Part shown: piece by piece, positions 27,036 through 38,037 of the stretch
Layout of the letters: the number at the start of each line of letters is the position of its first letter
Numbering within the stretch: position 1 is the first letter of the stretch
DNA from: Clostridia bacterium
GTDB taxonomy: Bacteria > Bacillota > Clostridia > Acetivibrionales > DSM-27016
Reading direction: 5' to 3'
NCBI GenBank assembly: GCA_026414765.1
Contig: JAOAIJ010000010.1
Location: 1-64,000, forward strand
DNA length: 64,000 nucleotides
Position numbers and translations under genes: made by a program
The notes under the pieces: model-generated
Told to the model about the DNA's origin: nothing
Seen by the model: the letters and a program-made list of their open reading frames with translations, nothing else
Database searches by the model: none

Positions 27036-28163
27036 TCATGAGAATAAAATTCTTCTATACGCCTCTACGAATCCATCCAGGCTGCAAATTTCACAATACT
27101 TCTTTTGGTTTTCCAATATTCGGCTCTTTATGACCTCAGCGTTGTCGATCACCTTCCCCAACGTTTCTGCAATATTTGTTACATTCTCGGCTTCAAAAAC
27201 TTCCCCAAGGCGGTAATGCTGTATTGTGTACCCAACTTGTCCAACATCCGGGCCTATAGCAATACATCTATGGTTTGCAGCTTCTGTCAAAGGTCCGCTC
27301 TGCCCTGAAAAAAACTTTCTGTACGGTAAAACAACAATATCTGCAGCTGAAAAGTACATACTCATCATGTTCTCGGGAATATACTGCAGTTTTAAAAACA
27401 CCTTGTTTCTGATACTGCTCACCATACCTTCAATATATTGTCTCTTAAAGTACTGTTCTTCTCCTACTATCAAGAGAGAAAACTGTTTTTCCTGAATCAG
27501 GTTGACTGCGCTTAGCAACAGGTCTAAGCCCTTGTCGTAGCGTGTTCCTCCAAAACATAGGACAAAAGGCCTGTGATAATACTGCAGCTCAGGTAAATCA
27601 AGCTGAATTTCTTTATTATTAATAGTGTTTTTACTCATTATAGGGTAGTGTACAGAAAAAATTTTATGAGCAAATCTGTCACCCAAGCTCTCTATTAGCC
27701 TATTCCTTAAGTATTCGCCATGAACTATCACAATATCAACTACGCTATACTTTAATAGAAAACTTAAGATATAAAGTTTTATTCTTTGTTTTGGGAGCCA
27801 ATGCAGCGTTGCTGATACTTTTATACTTCTTCCAAAGAATATCTTCAATAATAAATGGACTATTACCTGGTCAAAATATAAAATGTGTAAACGGTCATAT
27901 CTATTCTTTTCTGCAAACCTGATTAGCCTCAATGTATTAAGTAAATTTAGCACCAGCCTGATAAACTTGTTTTTGGATGTCAAAAGTTTGACAGTATGGA
28001 TTTTTACACTAGCACTATCCAGCTGCTCCGCCATACCGCTTTCACTCCCGCTTAACGAAGTGTAATAACAGCAGTCATAGTCACTAAATCCTTTTACCAG
28101 GTTAAAATTATAGTTCCAATGGTGTCCATCGTTCAATAAGTCGTAGAACAGGATTCTATTCAT
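27036..28163 (-). CDS. Glycosyltransferase family 4
   Basis: A 375-aa GT-B enzyme: N-terminal ILFYDLLNDGHHWNYNFNLV and C-terminal FVLCFGGTRYDKGLDLLLSA and ADIVVLPYRKFFSGQSGPLTEAANH, the GT4 donor-site pattern. Start: ATG 28163 behind GGGAAGGGAAAAG; an upstream in-frame extension would overlap the next gene by 50 bp. The chosen start overlaps that gene by 8 bp, suggesting coupling. It probably adds a sugar to the repeat unit; its specificity cannot be read. Confidence 0.83.
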   Translation of the reverse strand: MNRILFYDLLNDGHHWNYNFNLVKGFSDYDCCYYTSLSGSESGMAEQLDSASVKIHTVKLLTSKNKFIRLVLNLLNTLRLIRFAEKNRYDRLHILYFDQVIVHLLLKIFFGRSIKVSATLHWLPKQRIKLYILSFLLKYSVVDIVIVHGEYLRNRLIESLGDRFAHKIFSVHYPIMSKNTINNKEIQLDLPELQYYHRPFVLCFGGTRYDKGLDLLLSAVNLIQEKQFSLLIVGEEQYFKRQYIEGMVSSIRNKVFLKLQYIPENMMSMYFSAADIVVLPYRKFFSGQSGPLTEAANHRCIAIGPDVGQVGYTIQHYRLGEVFEAENVTNIAETLGKVIDNAEVIKSRILENQKKYCEICSLDGFVEAYRRILFS

Positions 28164-29283
28164 GCTTTTCCCTTCCCTGAAAACTATGAAACTTGTTGAT
28201 TGCATTTAAATATTGCTTAACCATATTCTTTATTGTGTAATACTGGATTTTCTCAAAGCTTTTTTTAGAAAACTCAGCCCGCACTTCAGCGTTATCAATT
28301 AAGTATGCCAACTTAGACTTTAACTGCCCTATATCTTCCGAATCAACAACATAACCATTTACACCGTCTTCTATTAAGTCAAAGGCTGCTCCGGTTTTAT
28401 TCGTAGCAATAACCGGAAGGCCGAAATACATAGCTTCATTCACTACCAGGCCCCATATATCGTACCTGGTTGGTAGTACAAAAATATCTGCAATTTTATA
28501 GTACTTGACTAGCTCATCTTTCTGCATAAAATCTTTAATGACAACGTTTTGGAGGTTATTTCCGGAAACATAACTGCCATATTCCTCCTTTAACGGACCG
28601 TCACCAATAATAACCAGGCTTACATTTTTATTACCTATTTCTTTAAAAGCGCTCAAGAGAACATCTATACCCTTTCTGTGTATAAATTGTCCCACTGTTA
28701 ATACCACTACGTCATTTAAATTGTCCCTATTTTTAAGCTCCAGACGTTCTTCACAGGTTAAGGAAGTCTGTCCTTCCACCTTAAAATCCACTGAAAATGG
28801 GTATTCAAAAATTAACTCCTTATCCGCCCCATAATGATTCAGGTATCTAGTGCAATTACTCCCGGAAGAAAGCCATTCTCTTGCAGATGAAATAAGATAT
28901 TTCTTTAATAGGTATTTTATCTTTATATCTTTCTTTGGAAATCCTCCATCAGAAGTAAAAATAAAGGGTATTTTCTTTATATTCAGCCATGTTATTACCA
29001 ACATTTCACTAGGTGAATTGTAACAGCTTATTATTAATACATCATATTTTTCCTGTTTCAGTTTTCTGAACATACCGATATTAAACTGTCTCCCGGCGCC
29101 AAACATTAAACCCTTCAGAAATTCATACTTAAAATTCAACCCAAGGTCTCTTATGTCCCATTTCCTGTGTTTATAGTTAGCAGCTTCAAACCAAACTGTC
29201 AAATCTACATGTTTACCGAGCTCATTCCAAAAATCAATTCTATATGGAGTGGGTATATTTGTAATATAAAGAACTCTTAACAT
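28156..29283 (-). CDS. Glycosyltransferase family 4
   Basis: A 375-aa GT-B enzyme. It starts VLYITNIPTPYRIDFWNEL and has the donor motif VVVLTVGQFIHRKGIDVLLSA and FVLPTRYDIWGLVVNEAMYFG (EX7E), a textbook GT4 pattern. AGGAGGAAG precedes the ATG. It is the first of the four GT4 genes in transcription order and follows the CDP-alcohol phosphotransferase by 25 bp. Confidence 0.86.
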   Translation of the reverse strand: MLRVLYITNIPTPYRIDFWNELGKHVDLTVWFEAANYKHRKWDIRDLGLNFKYEFLKGLMFGAGRQFNIGMFRKLKQEKYDVLIISCYNSPSEMLVITWLNIKKIPFIFTSDGGFPKKDIKIKYLLKKYLISSAREWLSSGSNCTRYLNHYGADKELIFEYPFSVDFKVEGQTSLTCEERLELKNRDNLNDVVVLTVGQFIHRKGIDVLLSAFKEIGNKNVSLVIIGDGPLKEEYGSYVSGNNLQNVVIKDFMQKDELVKYYKIADIFVLPTRYDIWGLVVNEAMYFGLPVIATNKTGAAFDLIEDGVNGYVVDSEDIGQLKSKLAYLIDNAEVRAEFSKKSFEKIQYYTIKNMVKQYLNAINKFHSFQGREKHE

Positions 29284-29308
29284 TCTTCCTCCTGAAAAGG
29301 TTATTGAT

Positions 29309-30112
29309 TTACTTCAGCTTGTTAACCCAATAAATAGACTTTCTTGTAGTATTTATGACAGAGAATACAGTAAAAGACAGCAGATAAACAAGTCTGAAGC
29401 TGAATACCTTAAGCGTGAGCATATCTAAGATACATACTGCTGACAGTACTACCAGACAACCCGGAAATGTTATCAATTCCCTAATCAGTGCAAATATCTT
29501 AACTTTGACACTTTTACTACTGATAACATCTTCCATGTTGTGCCTTTTTTCGAAATCTTCAAATATCCTCTTTTCTAAAACTTCTGCTTTTACATTTTCT
29601 TTATAAACTCCAGATTCGATTACGGAAAAAGCAATACATAGATTTGGGAAGTTGCTCATTCCTATACATGAAATAAGGCCGCTTATTAAAATAAGCGAAT
29701 TTCCATATAGATTATATAGACCCATTCCCATGAAGAAAAACATTAAGTTGCTGGAAAAGTAATGTACAAGAAAGTCAAAGTATTTTCCTGACATTGAAGG
29801 CTTTTTAATGCCGCTTCTTATATAATACCTTGCTACCTCTCCATCACAATGGTCTAAAACGAAGTAAAACGAAATAAATGCGGCACTTAAGAACAAAGCT
29901 GTAGCAGTATTGTAAATGAGAAAATAACAGCTGGCAAGTGCAGCTAAAAGGCTTAAAAATGTAACTGTATTCGAACTTAATCCTATTACCAAAAAAATTT
30001 TGGTAAAGTAGATAGACCAATATCTATAACCGTATTTACTTATCAGAAACTCATCCTTGTCTTCCTTCTGACAAACTGTCCTGAGTTCTTTTATACTTTC
30101 TTTGACCTTCAT
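29309..30112 (-). CDS. CDP-alcohol phosphatidyltransferase family protein with altered active-site motif
   Basis: A 267-aa membrane protein with about six hydrophobic segments. The family motif is recognisable as DHCDGEVARYYIRSG...GKYFDFLVH: the first three Asp are present, the Gly-x3-Asp element is present, but the last position, normally the catalytic Asp, is His. The spacing between AR and G is also longer than usual. The family transfers a phospho-alcohol from CDP-alcohol to another alcohol. In an exopolysaccharide operon it could add a phospho-substituent or glycerol/inositol phosphate, or have lost activity. Confidence 0.75.
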   Translation of the reverse strand: MKVKESIKELRTVCQKEDKDEFLISKYGYRYWSIYFTKIFLVIGLSSNTVTFLSLLAALASCYFLIYNTATALFLSAAFISFYFVLDHCDGEVARYYIRSGIKKPSMSGKYFDFLVHYFSSNLMFFFMGMGLYNLYGNSLILISGLISCIGMSNFPNLCIAFSVIESGVYKENVKAEVLEKRIFEDFEKRHNMEDVISSKSVKVKIFALIRELITFPGCLVVLSAVCILDMLTLKVFSFRLVYLLSFTVFSVINTTRKSIYWVNKLK

Positions 30113-30257
30113 TGCTTTTCTCCTTAATCCAATCTGTTAATACAAAAATCAGCTGCTTCACTATATCTATCGAAAAAATTCTTATATCTATTAACTCACT
30201 TTGCAGACAAGCATAACACGTGGTACAAATATAAACATGATATTATACTCTTCAGCC

Positions 30258-30770
30258 CTAGTCCCTATTCAGTCTCCGTCCCGGTATTCCTGCTATTGTG
30301 CTTCCGTCTGGAAAGCTGTGTACTACAACTGAATTTGCACCAATTTTGCAGTTGTCCCCAATTTTTACTCCTCCCAATACCTTTGCTCCGGCTCCAATCA
30401 CTACGTTATCTCCTATATATGGATAATCATGCCTGTCATCCTTATAGTTTTCACCACATGTTACTTGCTGAAGTATAGTTGCATTTATCCCTATGTAGGT
30501 ATTCCCTCCGATTACAATCCCGTTAGGATGCTGGATAACCAATCCCGGGCCAATCTTACATCCTAAACAAAACTCTGCACCCGTACATTTAATATTGTGA
30601 TTCCTGATAAGCTTCGCTAGCAGATATAACTTCCTAGAACTGAAGTAATCAGATATCCTGTAAAGTGCTACAGCTCTAAAACCCATGTGTAAAAAGTAGT
30701 ACTTTATAATAGCATAAATTCCTACATCCCTATTTACTAATCTCCCTAAATCCTTCTTTAAAGCACTCAT
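30258..30770 (-). CDS. Serine-acetyltransferase-like hexapeptide acyltransferase
   Basis: A 170-aa protein of the SAT/CysE-like left-handed beta-helix family. The conserved catalytic stretch is FCLGCKIGPGLVIQHPNGIV, then YPYIGDNVVIGAGAKVLGG and KIGDNCKIGANSVVVHSFP. It is shorter than a housekeeping CysE (about 230-270 aa), and its operon context points to O- or N-acetylation of a polysaccharide sugar, not cysteine synthesis. A ribosome-binding site GGTGATATA lies before the ATG. A 145-bp gap separates it from the CDP-alcohol transferase gene. Confidence 0.8.
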   Translation of the reverse strand: MSALKKDLGRLVNRDVGIYAIIKYYFLHMGFRAVALYRISDYFSSRKLYLLAKLIRNHNIKCTGAEFCLGCKIGPGLVIQHPNGIVIGGNTYIGINATILQQVTCGENYKDDRHDYPYIGDNVVIGAGAKVLGGVKIGDNCKIGANSVVVHSFPDGSTIAGIPGRRLNRD

Positions 30771-30795
30771 TATATCACCATATTTCTATTTCAAT

Positions 30796-32334
30796 CTAAT
30801 GTAGATTCCTCTTTAATACCTTATTGAAAGTAATATTAACCTTTTTACCAAATTGCCTTAACCTGTTTATATCTTCACTGTCAAAATATCTAAAAACAAA
30901 GCATACCGCCAGAAAGGCCAGAACAGATAATGCCCCTAAAAAAGCCAGCACTAATATATTCACACCACTATAATCAATAATACTAAAACCAAATATTACT
31001 ACAGCGCTTGAAACAGCCAGAGGTAGATACACTCTAAACAAAAAGTATAATGTCTTTATATTCAATACCCTTTCAAAATAACAAATGAAAAAAGGTACCG
31101 GTATCATACTTGCAAGAAACGCTATTGCAGCTCCCGATACTCCATATATCGGAATGAAAGCTACGGATAAAACAACTCTCATAACACTCGTAATAATAAC
31201 ATAGATTGTGTTAATTTTAGGCATATTTAAGCCGTTAAACATATAGTAGCATATTGCATTACCTGATAATAACAGGTTTGAAACTAACAGTATACGAAAT
31301 ACATTTGCAGATTCAAGTGAAAAATCCTTACCCATCCATAACGTAAGCAAGTTTTCTGAGTATAAAAAAACAGGGATTGTTATACAAAAACTTATTAATG
31401 ATATATACTTTAGAGATTTACAGTACAAACGCCTTATTTTATCAGTATTGCTTGTTGCCGATAGCTCACTGGTCAGAGGAAAGATTACATTTGTGATATT
31501 AGTTATCACATTATTAAACTTTACTGCTGCCCCGGCAGGAACTACGTAATATGTAACTGATGAAACATTTACCATGGAACCTAAAATTAGACGGTCAAAC
31601 TGACCGAAAAAAGCCTGACTTAATTGAGTAATCATGTTGTACACGCTGAAAGAGAACATTTCTCTGAAAAGCACTCTATTAAAGTAAAACTTAACGGACA
31701 GTTCCGGTATCAATTTTCTATCGGTAACATAATAAACAATAATTGCAGCAATGCTGGATGCCAACTTTATCAGCATTACAGCTTTCAAGCCGTATCCAAG
31801 AATCAAGCAGAGAGCTATTCCAAAGTTTGTGAATGTCGATAGCATAATATTGCATTTTGCTTGTACTACATTCATCTGCAGTGCATAGGGTATGTTGCTG
31901 AAAACTGACAATACCATGTTCAAAATGATATTTGCACTTGCTATGTATAATGAAAACTTTAAATCTGTCATAAGGCCGGCATCAATCTTAAAGTAGTATA
32001 AATATCCAGAATTAATAAATAAAATTAATAAGAGTGATGCTATCACTCCCATTATTGTATAAATTATTAATGACAGATTTACAACATTCCTAACCCTTGC
32101 TATATCTCTCTTTGCATAACTTTCAGATATCTGCTTTACAGCTGCTCCTGTAAAACCTAAATCCAAAAACCCGAGAAAACCCGTCAATGTAGCTGTAAGC
32201 GCAATTATACCGTAGCTAGCGGCCCCAAGCTGATTTACCATAAACGGTGTCAAAAGAAAAAACAATAATGAATTCCAAACAAAACTAATCAAGTTTGCAC
32301 TAGAGTTTTTAAATACCTTTTTAGCTATACTCAA
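30796..32334 (-). CDS. Oligosaccharide flippase (Wzx)
   Basis: A 512-aa protein with about 13-14 transmembrane helices and the N-terminal motif [20 protein letters not shown], typical of the polysaccharide biosynthesis/MOP flippase family. It moves the lipid-linked repeat unit across the cytoplasmic membrane. The start is a TTG preceded by AGGAG and overlaps the stop of fcl by 4 bp (TTGA), so the two genes are translationally coupled. Confidence 0.9.
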   Translation of the reverse strand: MSIAKKVFKNSSANLISFVWNSLLFFLLTPFMVNQLGAASYGIIALTATLTGFLGFLDLGFTGAAVKQISESYAKRDIARVRNVVNLSLIIYTIMGVIASLLLILFINSGYLYYFKIDAGLMTDLKFSLYIASANIILNMVLSVFSNIPYALQMNVVQAKCNIMLSTFTNFGIALCLILGYGLKAVMLIKLASSIAAIIVYYVTDRKLIPELSVKFYFNRVLFREMFSFSVYNMITQLSQAFFGQFDRLILGSMVNVSSVTYYVVPAGAAVKFNNVITNITNVIFPLTSELSATSNTDKIRRLYCKSLKYISLISFCITIPVFLYSENLLTLWMGKDFSLESANVFRILLVSNLLLSGNAICYYMFNGLNMPKINTIYVIITSVMRVVLSVAFIPIYGVSGAAIAFLASMIPVPFFICYFERVLNIKTLYFLFRVYLPLAVSSAVVIFGFSIIDYSGVNILVLAFLGALSVLAFLAVCFVFRYFDSEDINRLRQFGKKVNITFNKVLKRNLH

Positions 32335-33341
32335 GATAATTCTCCTATTTTCTCCGGTAAATTACACTTTTCTTTATATGAGTTATATACACTTTTCAAG
32401 CCATCCTCTAATTCTATGCGATACCTCCACCCAACTTCTTGTAGTTTACTTACATCCAATAGTTTTCTTGGTGTGCCGTCAGGTTTACTTGTATCAAACC
32501 TCAATTCTCCGCCAAATCCTATAGTTTTTTTTATTAACTCGGCCAATTCACGTATACTGATTTCTTTTCCCGATCCTACATTAAAAAAGTCATTTCCGTT
32601 ATACCTTTCCATAAGGAACAGGCACGCATCTGCCAAATCATCTACATGGAGAAACTCCCTAAGCGGTTTTCCTGTCCCCCATATTTCAACATGGGGTAAT
32701 TCATTGACCTTTGCTTCATGTATCTTTCTAATTAGCGCAGGCAATACATGTGAATTATTTAAATCATAATTATCATTAGGCCCATATAGATTTGTAGGCA
32801 TTACACTTATATAGTTAGTACCATATTGGGTGTTAAAATATTGGCACATTTTCAGTCCAGAAATTTTAGCCAGTGCATATGCCTCATTTGTAAGCTCAAG
32901 TGGGCCTGTAAGAAGATATTCCTCTTTTATCGGCTGAGGGCACATTTTAGGGTATATACATGAACTTCCAAAAAACATTAGTTTTTTTACATTATGCTTA
33001 TGTGCACTCTTAATTATATTGCACTGTATAAGCTCGTTTTCCATTATGAAATCCGCAGGGTAAGCAGAATTTGCACCAATTCCCCCTACTTTAGCCGCAG
33101 CTAGAAAGACATACTCAGGTTTTTCTTCTTTGAAGAATCTCTCAACAGCTGCCTGATCAGTTAAGTCAAGCTCCCTATGAGTTCTCCCCATAATATTCTT
33201 ATAGCCCCTGCCCTCTAAATTTCTAAGTATTGCAGATCCTACCAGACCTCTGTGACCCGCAACGTATATTCTGCTATCCTTATTCATAACATTCTCTTTA
33301 TTTGAATAAACTTCTTTCGAATTATCTCCCATATATATCAT
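32331..33341 (-). CDS. fcl: GDP-L-fucose synthase
   Basis: A short-chain dehydrogenase of the GDP-fucose synthase family. It has the NADPH-binding loop [12 protein letters not shown], the catalytic [20 protein letters not shown] with Ser, and [15 protein letters not shown] with Tyr-x3-Lys. It catalyses epimerisation and reduction of GDP-4-keto-6-deoxymannose to GDP-L-fucose. The start is uncertain: the ATG at 33341 has GAGG but adds about 18 residues ahead of the family's usual start near [14 protein letters not shown] (33287). It overlaps manC by 20 bp if the long start is right. With gmd and manC it completes the GDP-fucose pathway in this operon. Confidence 0.93.
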   Translation of the reverse strand: MIYMGDNSKEVYSNKENVMNKDSRIYVAGHRGLVGSAILRNLEGRGYKNIMGRTHRELDLTDQAAVERFFKEEKPEYVFLAAAKVGGIGANSAYPADFIMENELIQCNIIKSAHKHNVKKLMFFGSSCIYPKMCPQPIKEEYLLTGPLELTNEAYALAKISGLKMCQYFNTQYGTNYISVMPTNLYGPNDNYDLNNSHVLPALIRKIHEAKVNELPHVEIWGTGKPLREFLHVDDLADACLFLMERYNGNDFFNVGSGKEISIRELAELIKKTIGFGGELRFDTSKPDGTPRKLLDVSKLQEVGWRYRIELEDGLKSVYNSYKEKCNLPEKIGELS

Positions 33342-34752
33342 CTATCCTCACAATATCATCTTCCTCAAGATAAGACCCGCATTGTGTTTCAATAATTTCA
33401 AGGGCAACAAAGCCCGGATTTTCAAGTCTATGTATAGTCCCTACAGGTATAAAAGTAGACTCATTTTCATGAACAAAATACTCTTGATTTTCTCTTGTAA
33501 CTTTTGCCACTCCTCCGACCACAGTCCAATGCTCACTCCTGTGGTGGTGATATTGTGTGCTGAGCCGTTCTCCGGGCTGTACCACAACTTTTTTTATTTT
33601 ATAGCCCGGACCTTTATGTAAAATCCTGTAATGTCCCCAAGGTCTATCCACTGTTGTATGCTCAATATGCTTGGTACTATTCTTTTCCTCAAGCTTATCA
33701 ACTACTTCCTTTATCCTGTATGTCTGATCAAGAGGTGCCACTAGTAATGCATCGGCAGTATCTATTACTGCAACATCTGATAACCCCAGAGATACTACTA
33801 GCCTGTCAGTTCCGTATATATAGCAATTTTTCGTATCAATGCATATGTGTTCGCCATTAGTTATATTCCCATCGTCGTCTTTATCGCTTGCTTCATATAA
33901 GCTCTTCCAATTTCCTACGTCACTCCAGCCTATATCAGCTTTAATTACAAAAGCCTTTCTTGTATGTTCCATTATCGCATAGTCAATTGACATGGGGCTT
34001 ATACTTTTAAATGACAAGCTTACATCACTCTCATTATCCGGATTGATATCACAAAATGCTCTATAAATCTCAGGACTATACTTCGATGCTTCCTCTAATA
34101 AAGTTCCTACATGAAAAATAAACATACCGCTATTCCATAAGTTCATTTCTTCTTCCAACAACTTAATGGCTACTGCCTTATTGGGCTTTTCAATGAAACG
34201 ATCTACCTTATAAATATCTCTTGAAGAATTCAGCACTTCCAGAGTCTTTATATATCCGAAGCCTGTTTCAGGGTACGTAGGAAGTATACCAAATGTAAGC
34301 AGACATCCTTCACTTGCTTTTTCAATACCTTTCTTCAATACTTCTAAAAACATATTTTCCCTCATTATCAAATGATCAGAGGGGAGAATAACCATTACAG
34401 AGTCATCCCCATACATTTTTCTACACTTTATAGCTGACCATAAAATCGCAGGTGCTGTATTCTTTGATTCAGGCTCAGTCATAATATGAACAGAATTCTG
34501 AGAACCAGAGGAATTGACCGAATCTTTATCATACAAGTTCTTCAACTGTGTCTTAACCTGGCTATACAGGTCCTTGTTAGTGATAACCCACTGGTTTTCC
34601 TTGCTTATCACAGACAAGACACGTCTGCTTGTCTCCTGAAGGAGCGTGTTGTTACCAGTTAAGTTAAGTAACTGTTTCGGAACCAGCCTTCTGCTTAACG
34701 GCCACAGTCTTGTTCCACTTCCCCCAGCTAAAATCACCCCTATTACTTTCAT
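33322..34752 (-). CDS. manC: Mannose-1-phosphate guanylyltransferase / mannose-6-phosphate isomerase
   Basis: A 476-aa type II enzyme. The N-terminal nucleotidyltransferase domain has the signature [20 protein letters not shown] and [14 protein letters not shown]; the C-terminal cupin (about residues 350-470, [27 protein letters not shown]) is the phosphomannose isomerase domain. It produces GDP-mannose for gmd. No phosphomannomutase gene is present in the cluster, so that step must be supplied elsewhere. Start: ATG 34752, with AAGG at suitable distance; the first in-frame ATG (34761) has no space for a ribosome-binding site. Confidence 0.94.
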   Translation of the reverse strand: MKVIGVILAGGSGTRLWPLSRRLVPKQLLNLTGNNTLLQETSRRVLSVISKENQWVITNKDLYSQVKTQLKNLYDKDSVNSSGSQNSVHIMTEPESKNTAPAILWSAIKCRKMYGDDSVMVILPSDHLIMRENMFLEVLKKGIEKASEGCLLTFGILPTYPETGFGYIKTLEVLNSSRDIYKVDRFIEKPNKAVAIKLLEEEMNLWNSGMFIFHVGTLLEEASKYSPEIYRAFCDINPDNESDVSLSFKSISPMSIDYAIMEHTRKAFVIKADIGWSDVGNWKSLYEASDKDDDGNITNGEHICIDTKNCYIYGTDRLVVSLGLSDVAVIDTADALLVAPLDQTYRIKEVVDKLEEKNSTKHIEHTTVDRPWGHYRILHKGPGYKIKKVVVQPGERLSTQYHHHRSEHWTVVGGVAKVTRENQEYFVHENESTFIPVGTIHRLENPGFVALEIIETQCGSYLEEDDIVRIDDIYGR

Positions 34753-34770
34753 ATTTATCATCCTTTTAAT

Positions 34771-35850
34771 TTATGCTCTATTCATGGTATATTGATATTG
34801 TAGAGATGTTATGCTACTAAAAACTGTATGATTGCAATCCGCCTGAACCATCATCCTTACAAGACCCTCAAAGTCTACTTTCCTCTTCCAGCCTAAATCT
34901 CTCTCTGCCTTTGATGGATCTCCCAACAACAGCTCAACTTCAGTTGGCCTAAAATATCTCGGGTTTACTTCGACCAGCAATTTACCCGTTTTTTTATCAT
35001 ACCCTTTCTCACTTACCCCGTAGCCGTCCCATCTGATATCTATACCCACCTCACCAAACGCCAGTTCAACAAATTCTCTTACTGTATGAGTTTCTCCTGT
35101 GGCAAGAACGTAATCCGCCGGTTTTTCCTGCTGGAGCATAAGCCACATACCCTCAACATAATCTCCTGCAAAGCCCCAGTCTCTCTTTGCATCCAGATTA
35201 CCAAGCGCTAATTTTTCTTGCTTCCCTGCAATAATGTTTGCAACAGCCCTTGTAATCTTCCGGGTAACAAAGGTTTCTCCCCTGCGTGGCGACTCATGGT
35301 TAAAGAGTATTCCATTGCATGCATACAAATTATATGCCTCTCTATAATTTACAGTAATCCAGTATGCATAGAGTTTTGCTACCGCATATGGACTCCGGGG
35401 ATAAAAAGGCGTATTTTCGTTCTGAGGCTCAGAGCCTGGAATCCCTCCGAAAAGTTCACTTGTCGAGGCCTGATAAAACTTAGTTCTAATACCACTTTCC
35501 TTTATAGCATCAAGCAATCTTATAGTACCTATTGCATCTACTTCAGCAGTATATTCAGGTACTTCAAAGGACACCTGTACATGGCTTTGTGCCGCTAAGT
35601 TATATATCTCATCAGGGTTTACCTTTTCTATCAGCCTGTTCAGATTACTGGAATCCGTCAAATCCCCATGGTGCAAAAATAATGTTTTATTACCGATTTC
35701 CGGGTTCTCAAAGAGGTGATCAATCCTTTTCGTATTGAAGCTACTGGCACGACGTATTATTCCATGCACCTCATAGCCTTTTTCCAATAAAAATTCTGTC
35801 AGATAAGATCCGTCTTGACCGGTGATACCTGTGATAAGTGCCTTTTTCAA
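34771..35850 (-). CDS. gmd: GDP-mannose 4,6-dehydratase
   Basis: A 359-aa extended SDR. It has the N-terminal NADP site [18 protein letters not shown], the [11 protein letters not shown] segment, the catalytic Thr/Glu area ASTSELFGG, and [19 protein letters not shown] with Tyr-x3-Lys. It converts GDP-D-mannose to GDP-4-keto-6-deoxymannose. Next to manC and fcl it forms a three-gene GDP-L-fucose module, so the polymer very likely contains fucose or a derived 6-deoxyhexose. Full family length. Confidence 0.96.
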   Translation of the reverse strand: MKKALITGITGQDGSYLTEFLLEKGYEVHGIIRRASSFNTKRIDHLFENPEIGNKTLFLHHGDLTDSSNLNRLIEKVNPDEIYNLAAQSHVQVSFEVPEYTAEVDAIGTIRLLDAIKESGIRTKFYQASTSELFGGIPGSEPQNENTPFYPRSPYAVAKLYAYWITVNYREAYNLYACNGILFNHESPRRGETFVTRKITRAVANIIAGKQEKLALGNLDAKRDWGFAGDYVEGMWLMLQQEKPADYVLATGETHTVREFVELAFGEVGIDIRWDGYGVSEKGYDKKTGKLLVEVNPRYFRPTEVELLLGDPSKAERDLGWKRKVDFEGLVRMMVQADCNHTVFSSITSLQYQYTMNRA

Positions 35851-35871
35851 ACAAGAGACCTCCTTAAATAT

Positions 35872-36540
35872 CTAAAATGCGTGCCTATCCCCAAATAAAA
35901 CAGGAATTGTCCTAAAAATAATTTTTATATCATAGCAAAAATTCCGTTCTCGTATATATTTAAGATCTAATCGTACCATTTCATCAAACCCAAGCTTATT
36001 ACGCCCACTCACCTGCCATAGACCTGTTATGCCAGGTTTAACCGACATTCTCAAATTATGCCATCTGTCATATCTGATTACCTCTCTTGGAAGCGGAGGA
36101 CGGGGACCGACCAGAGACATATCTCCTTTTAGAACATTAATCAACTGAGGTAGTTCATCTATACTTGTTTTTCTAATAAACCTCCCTATCCTTGTTACCC
36201 TTGGATCTTCCTTAATTTTAAACATATAACCGGATATTTCATTCTTCTTTTCCAAACGCTCCAGATGCTCTTCTGCATTTACTATCATTGAGCGGAATTT
36301 ATACATTTTAAAAATCTTTCCTTTATGACCTACTCTTTCCTGCTTAAATATTACAGACCCTTCAGAATCAACCTTAATAAGTATCCAGATACCTAAAAAA
36401 ACAGGCGATAACAGTAATAGTGCAAAAAAAGAAGCAGCTATATCAAAAATACGTTTACTAAACAAGTATAAGACAGTTACATTATCATAAATTATTCTAT
36501 CTTCAATAGTCTCCCTAATGTCTTCTTCGGATATCTTCAT
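35872..36540 (-). CDS. Initiating sugar-phosphate transferase (polyprenyl-P glycosylphosphotransferase)
   Basis: A 222-aa protein with one membrane segment (IAASFFALLLLSPVFLGIWI) and the bacterial sugar transferase domain: KVDSEGSVIFKQERVGHKG, FKMYKFRSM, and VGPRPPLPREV. It moves a sugar-1-phosphate to undecaprenyl phosphate, the first step of the repeat unit. It is the short, single-helix form lacking the extra N-terminal domain of WbaP. RBS AGAAGGTG precedes the ATG. Confidence 0.92.
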   Translation of the reverse strand: MKISEEDIRETIEDRIIYDNVTVLYLFSKRIFDIAASFFALLLLSPVFLGIWILIKVDSEGSVIFKQERVGHKGKIFKMYKFRSMIVNAEEHLERLEKKNEISGYMFKIKEDPRVTRIGRFIRKTSIDELPQLINVLKGDMSLVGPRPPLPREVIRYDRWHNLRMSVKPGITGLWQVSGRNKLGFDEMVRLDLKYIRERNFCYDIKIIFRTIPVLFGDRHAF

Positions 36541-36551
36541 TTTAACACCTT

Positions 36552-37274
36552 CTAAAAACTATGTATCTTCTGTGTCTGACTGAAATCAACCAAGTGCTGT
36601 GCATTTCTATTAAAGACAGCTTCTGCATAATCCAAGCTTGTCCACTTTCTTACTCTATAGAGAGCATTTATATAGAACTTGCTGTAGTCATCAGAAAAAT
36701 GAGCATTTGACGCAACAAAACTTGGAATATTAAGCTTTAGTAATTTCTTAGCTACCCTCTTGATACTATAACCATAGACTCCTGCTATACTTGCTGCATC
36801 AAGTTGTATCACACATCCTGCTTCTATAAGTCTATGCAGAGCATCAATATTCTTTACAAAATACCTGCTTCGTTCAGGATGGGCAATAATAGGAACAATC
36901 CCTTCTTTTTGCATGCGCTTAAGGTTTTTTATATATTCACTTGAAAAAAGACAACATGGGAATTCTATAAGAATATATGGCGAATGGTCCATCCTAAGTG
37001 TCATAATTTTACTAATATTGTTACTATTAATACTGTTTATATGCACTTCATACCCCAGCCTTATATCCAGATCAAAATCCTTTGCTCTATTAACAACCTC
37101 TTTATATTTCTCTTTTATTCTCTCATTACCAAACACATTTTCATGATAATGTACTGTAGAGAAGATAGTATTGATTCCAGCCTTTTTTGCCTCGCAAATC
37201 ATTTTTACAGAGTTTTCTATACTTGAAGCCCCATCATCTATTCCATAAAGTAAGTGGGAATGGATATCAATCAT
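36552..37274 (-). CDS. CpsB/CapC-type protein tyrosine phosphatase (PHP family)
   Basis: A 240-aa PHP-domain protein beginning IDIHSHLLYGIDDGASS, with further metal-binding residues in FSTVHYHEN, LGYEVHI and PIIAHPERSRYF. It is the manganese-dependent phosphatase that removes phosphate from the partner BY-kinase and so tunes polymer export. It overlaps the kinase gene by 8 bp. Confidence 0.92.
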   Translation of the reverse strand: MIDIHSHLLYGIDDGASSIENSVKMICEAKKAGINTIFSTVHYHENVFGNERIKEKYKEVVNRAKDFDLDIRLGYEVHINSINSNNISKIMTLRMDHSPYILIEFPCCLFSSEYIKNLKRMQKEGIVPIIAHPERSRYFVKNIDALHRLIEAGCVIQLDAASIAGVYGYSIKRVAKKLLKLNIPSFVASNAHFSDDYSKFYINALYRVRKWTSLDYAEAVFNRNAQHLVDFSQTQKIHSF

Positions 37275-38025
37275 TATACTTTACCTCATTTTGCTTTACC
37301 CTCTTAAATCTACCCTTGACAAATCTATTGGTCTGTCCTTTTTCATTATAATAATAAAAATCGTACGTATGCGTATAGTAGAGCTTATAATCCCTTTTAC
37401 TTACTTTATTCAAAGCTACACCTAATATATTTGCGTTTGCTTTCTCAAGCTGCTCTTTTAGTCTTTTTGCTTTTCGCGCGTTTAGCTCTCTGCTGGCAAC
37501 AACGATAAGTGTGCCATCTGTTTGAGATGCTATCAGTGCAGCGTCAATAATATTTCCAAGTGTAGTAGTGTCAATCACAACCATATCATATATTTCTTTC
37601 ACTATTTCGAGAAACTCAGAAAATCTCTCTGAACCAACCAGTTCAGTCGAATTCACATATCTTTGACCGCAGGCAATATAATATAAGTTTTTTATGCTTG
37701 TGTGGGATACAACTTCTTCTAAAGAAACTTCTCCTAGTAGGAAATTAGATAGCCCGGTATAGTTATTACCCCCTAAACGTTTTATTCCCATAGGTTTACG
37801 CATATCCGCATCTATCAGTAAAACCTTTTGCCCCGAGCGCGCCAGAGAAATCGCAAGATTAATAGAAATTGTAGTTTTTCCTTCTTTATTGTTGCAGCTT
37901 ACTATTGATAACGTCTTGACCTTTTTCTCATTACTACAAAATTGTATATTTGTTCTAAGTACTTTATAAGCTTCTTCAATTGGAGGATTAATACTATCAT
38001 ATACCTCATATGTTTTCGCACACAT
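37267..38025 (-). CDS. CpsD/CapB-type bacterial tyrosine kinase
   Basis: A 252-aa BY-kinase with Walker A VSCNNKEGKTTISINLA, Walker A' VLLIDADMRKP and Walker B YDMVVIDTTTLG. A Tyr-rich cluster in RDYKLYYTHTYDFYYYNEKG near the C-terminus supplies the autophosphorylation sites. It works with the separate Wzz-like membrane protein encoded just upstream (12 bp), as usual in Firmicutes. Confidence 0.93.
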   Translation of the reverse strand: MCAKTYEVYDSINPPIEEAYKVLRTNIQFCSNEKKVKTLSIVSCNNKEGKTTISINLAISLARSGQKVLLIDADMRKPMGIKRLGGNNYTGLSNFLLGEVSLEEVVSHTSIKNLYYIACGQRYVNSTELVGSERFSEFLEIVKEIYDMVVIDTTTLGNIIDAALIASQTDGTLIVVASRELNARKAKRLKEQLEKANANILGVALNKVSKRDYKLYYTHTYDFYYYNEKGQTNRFVKGRFKRVKQNEVKYND

Positions 38026-38037
38026 TTGAGAATCTCC

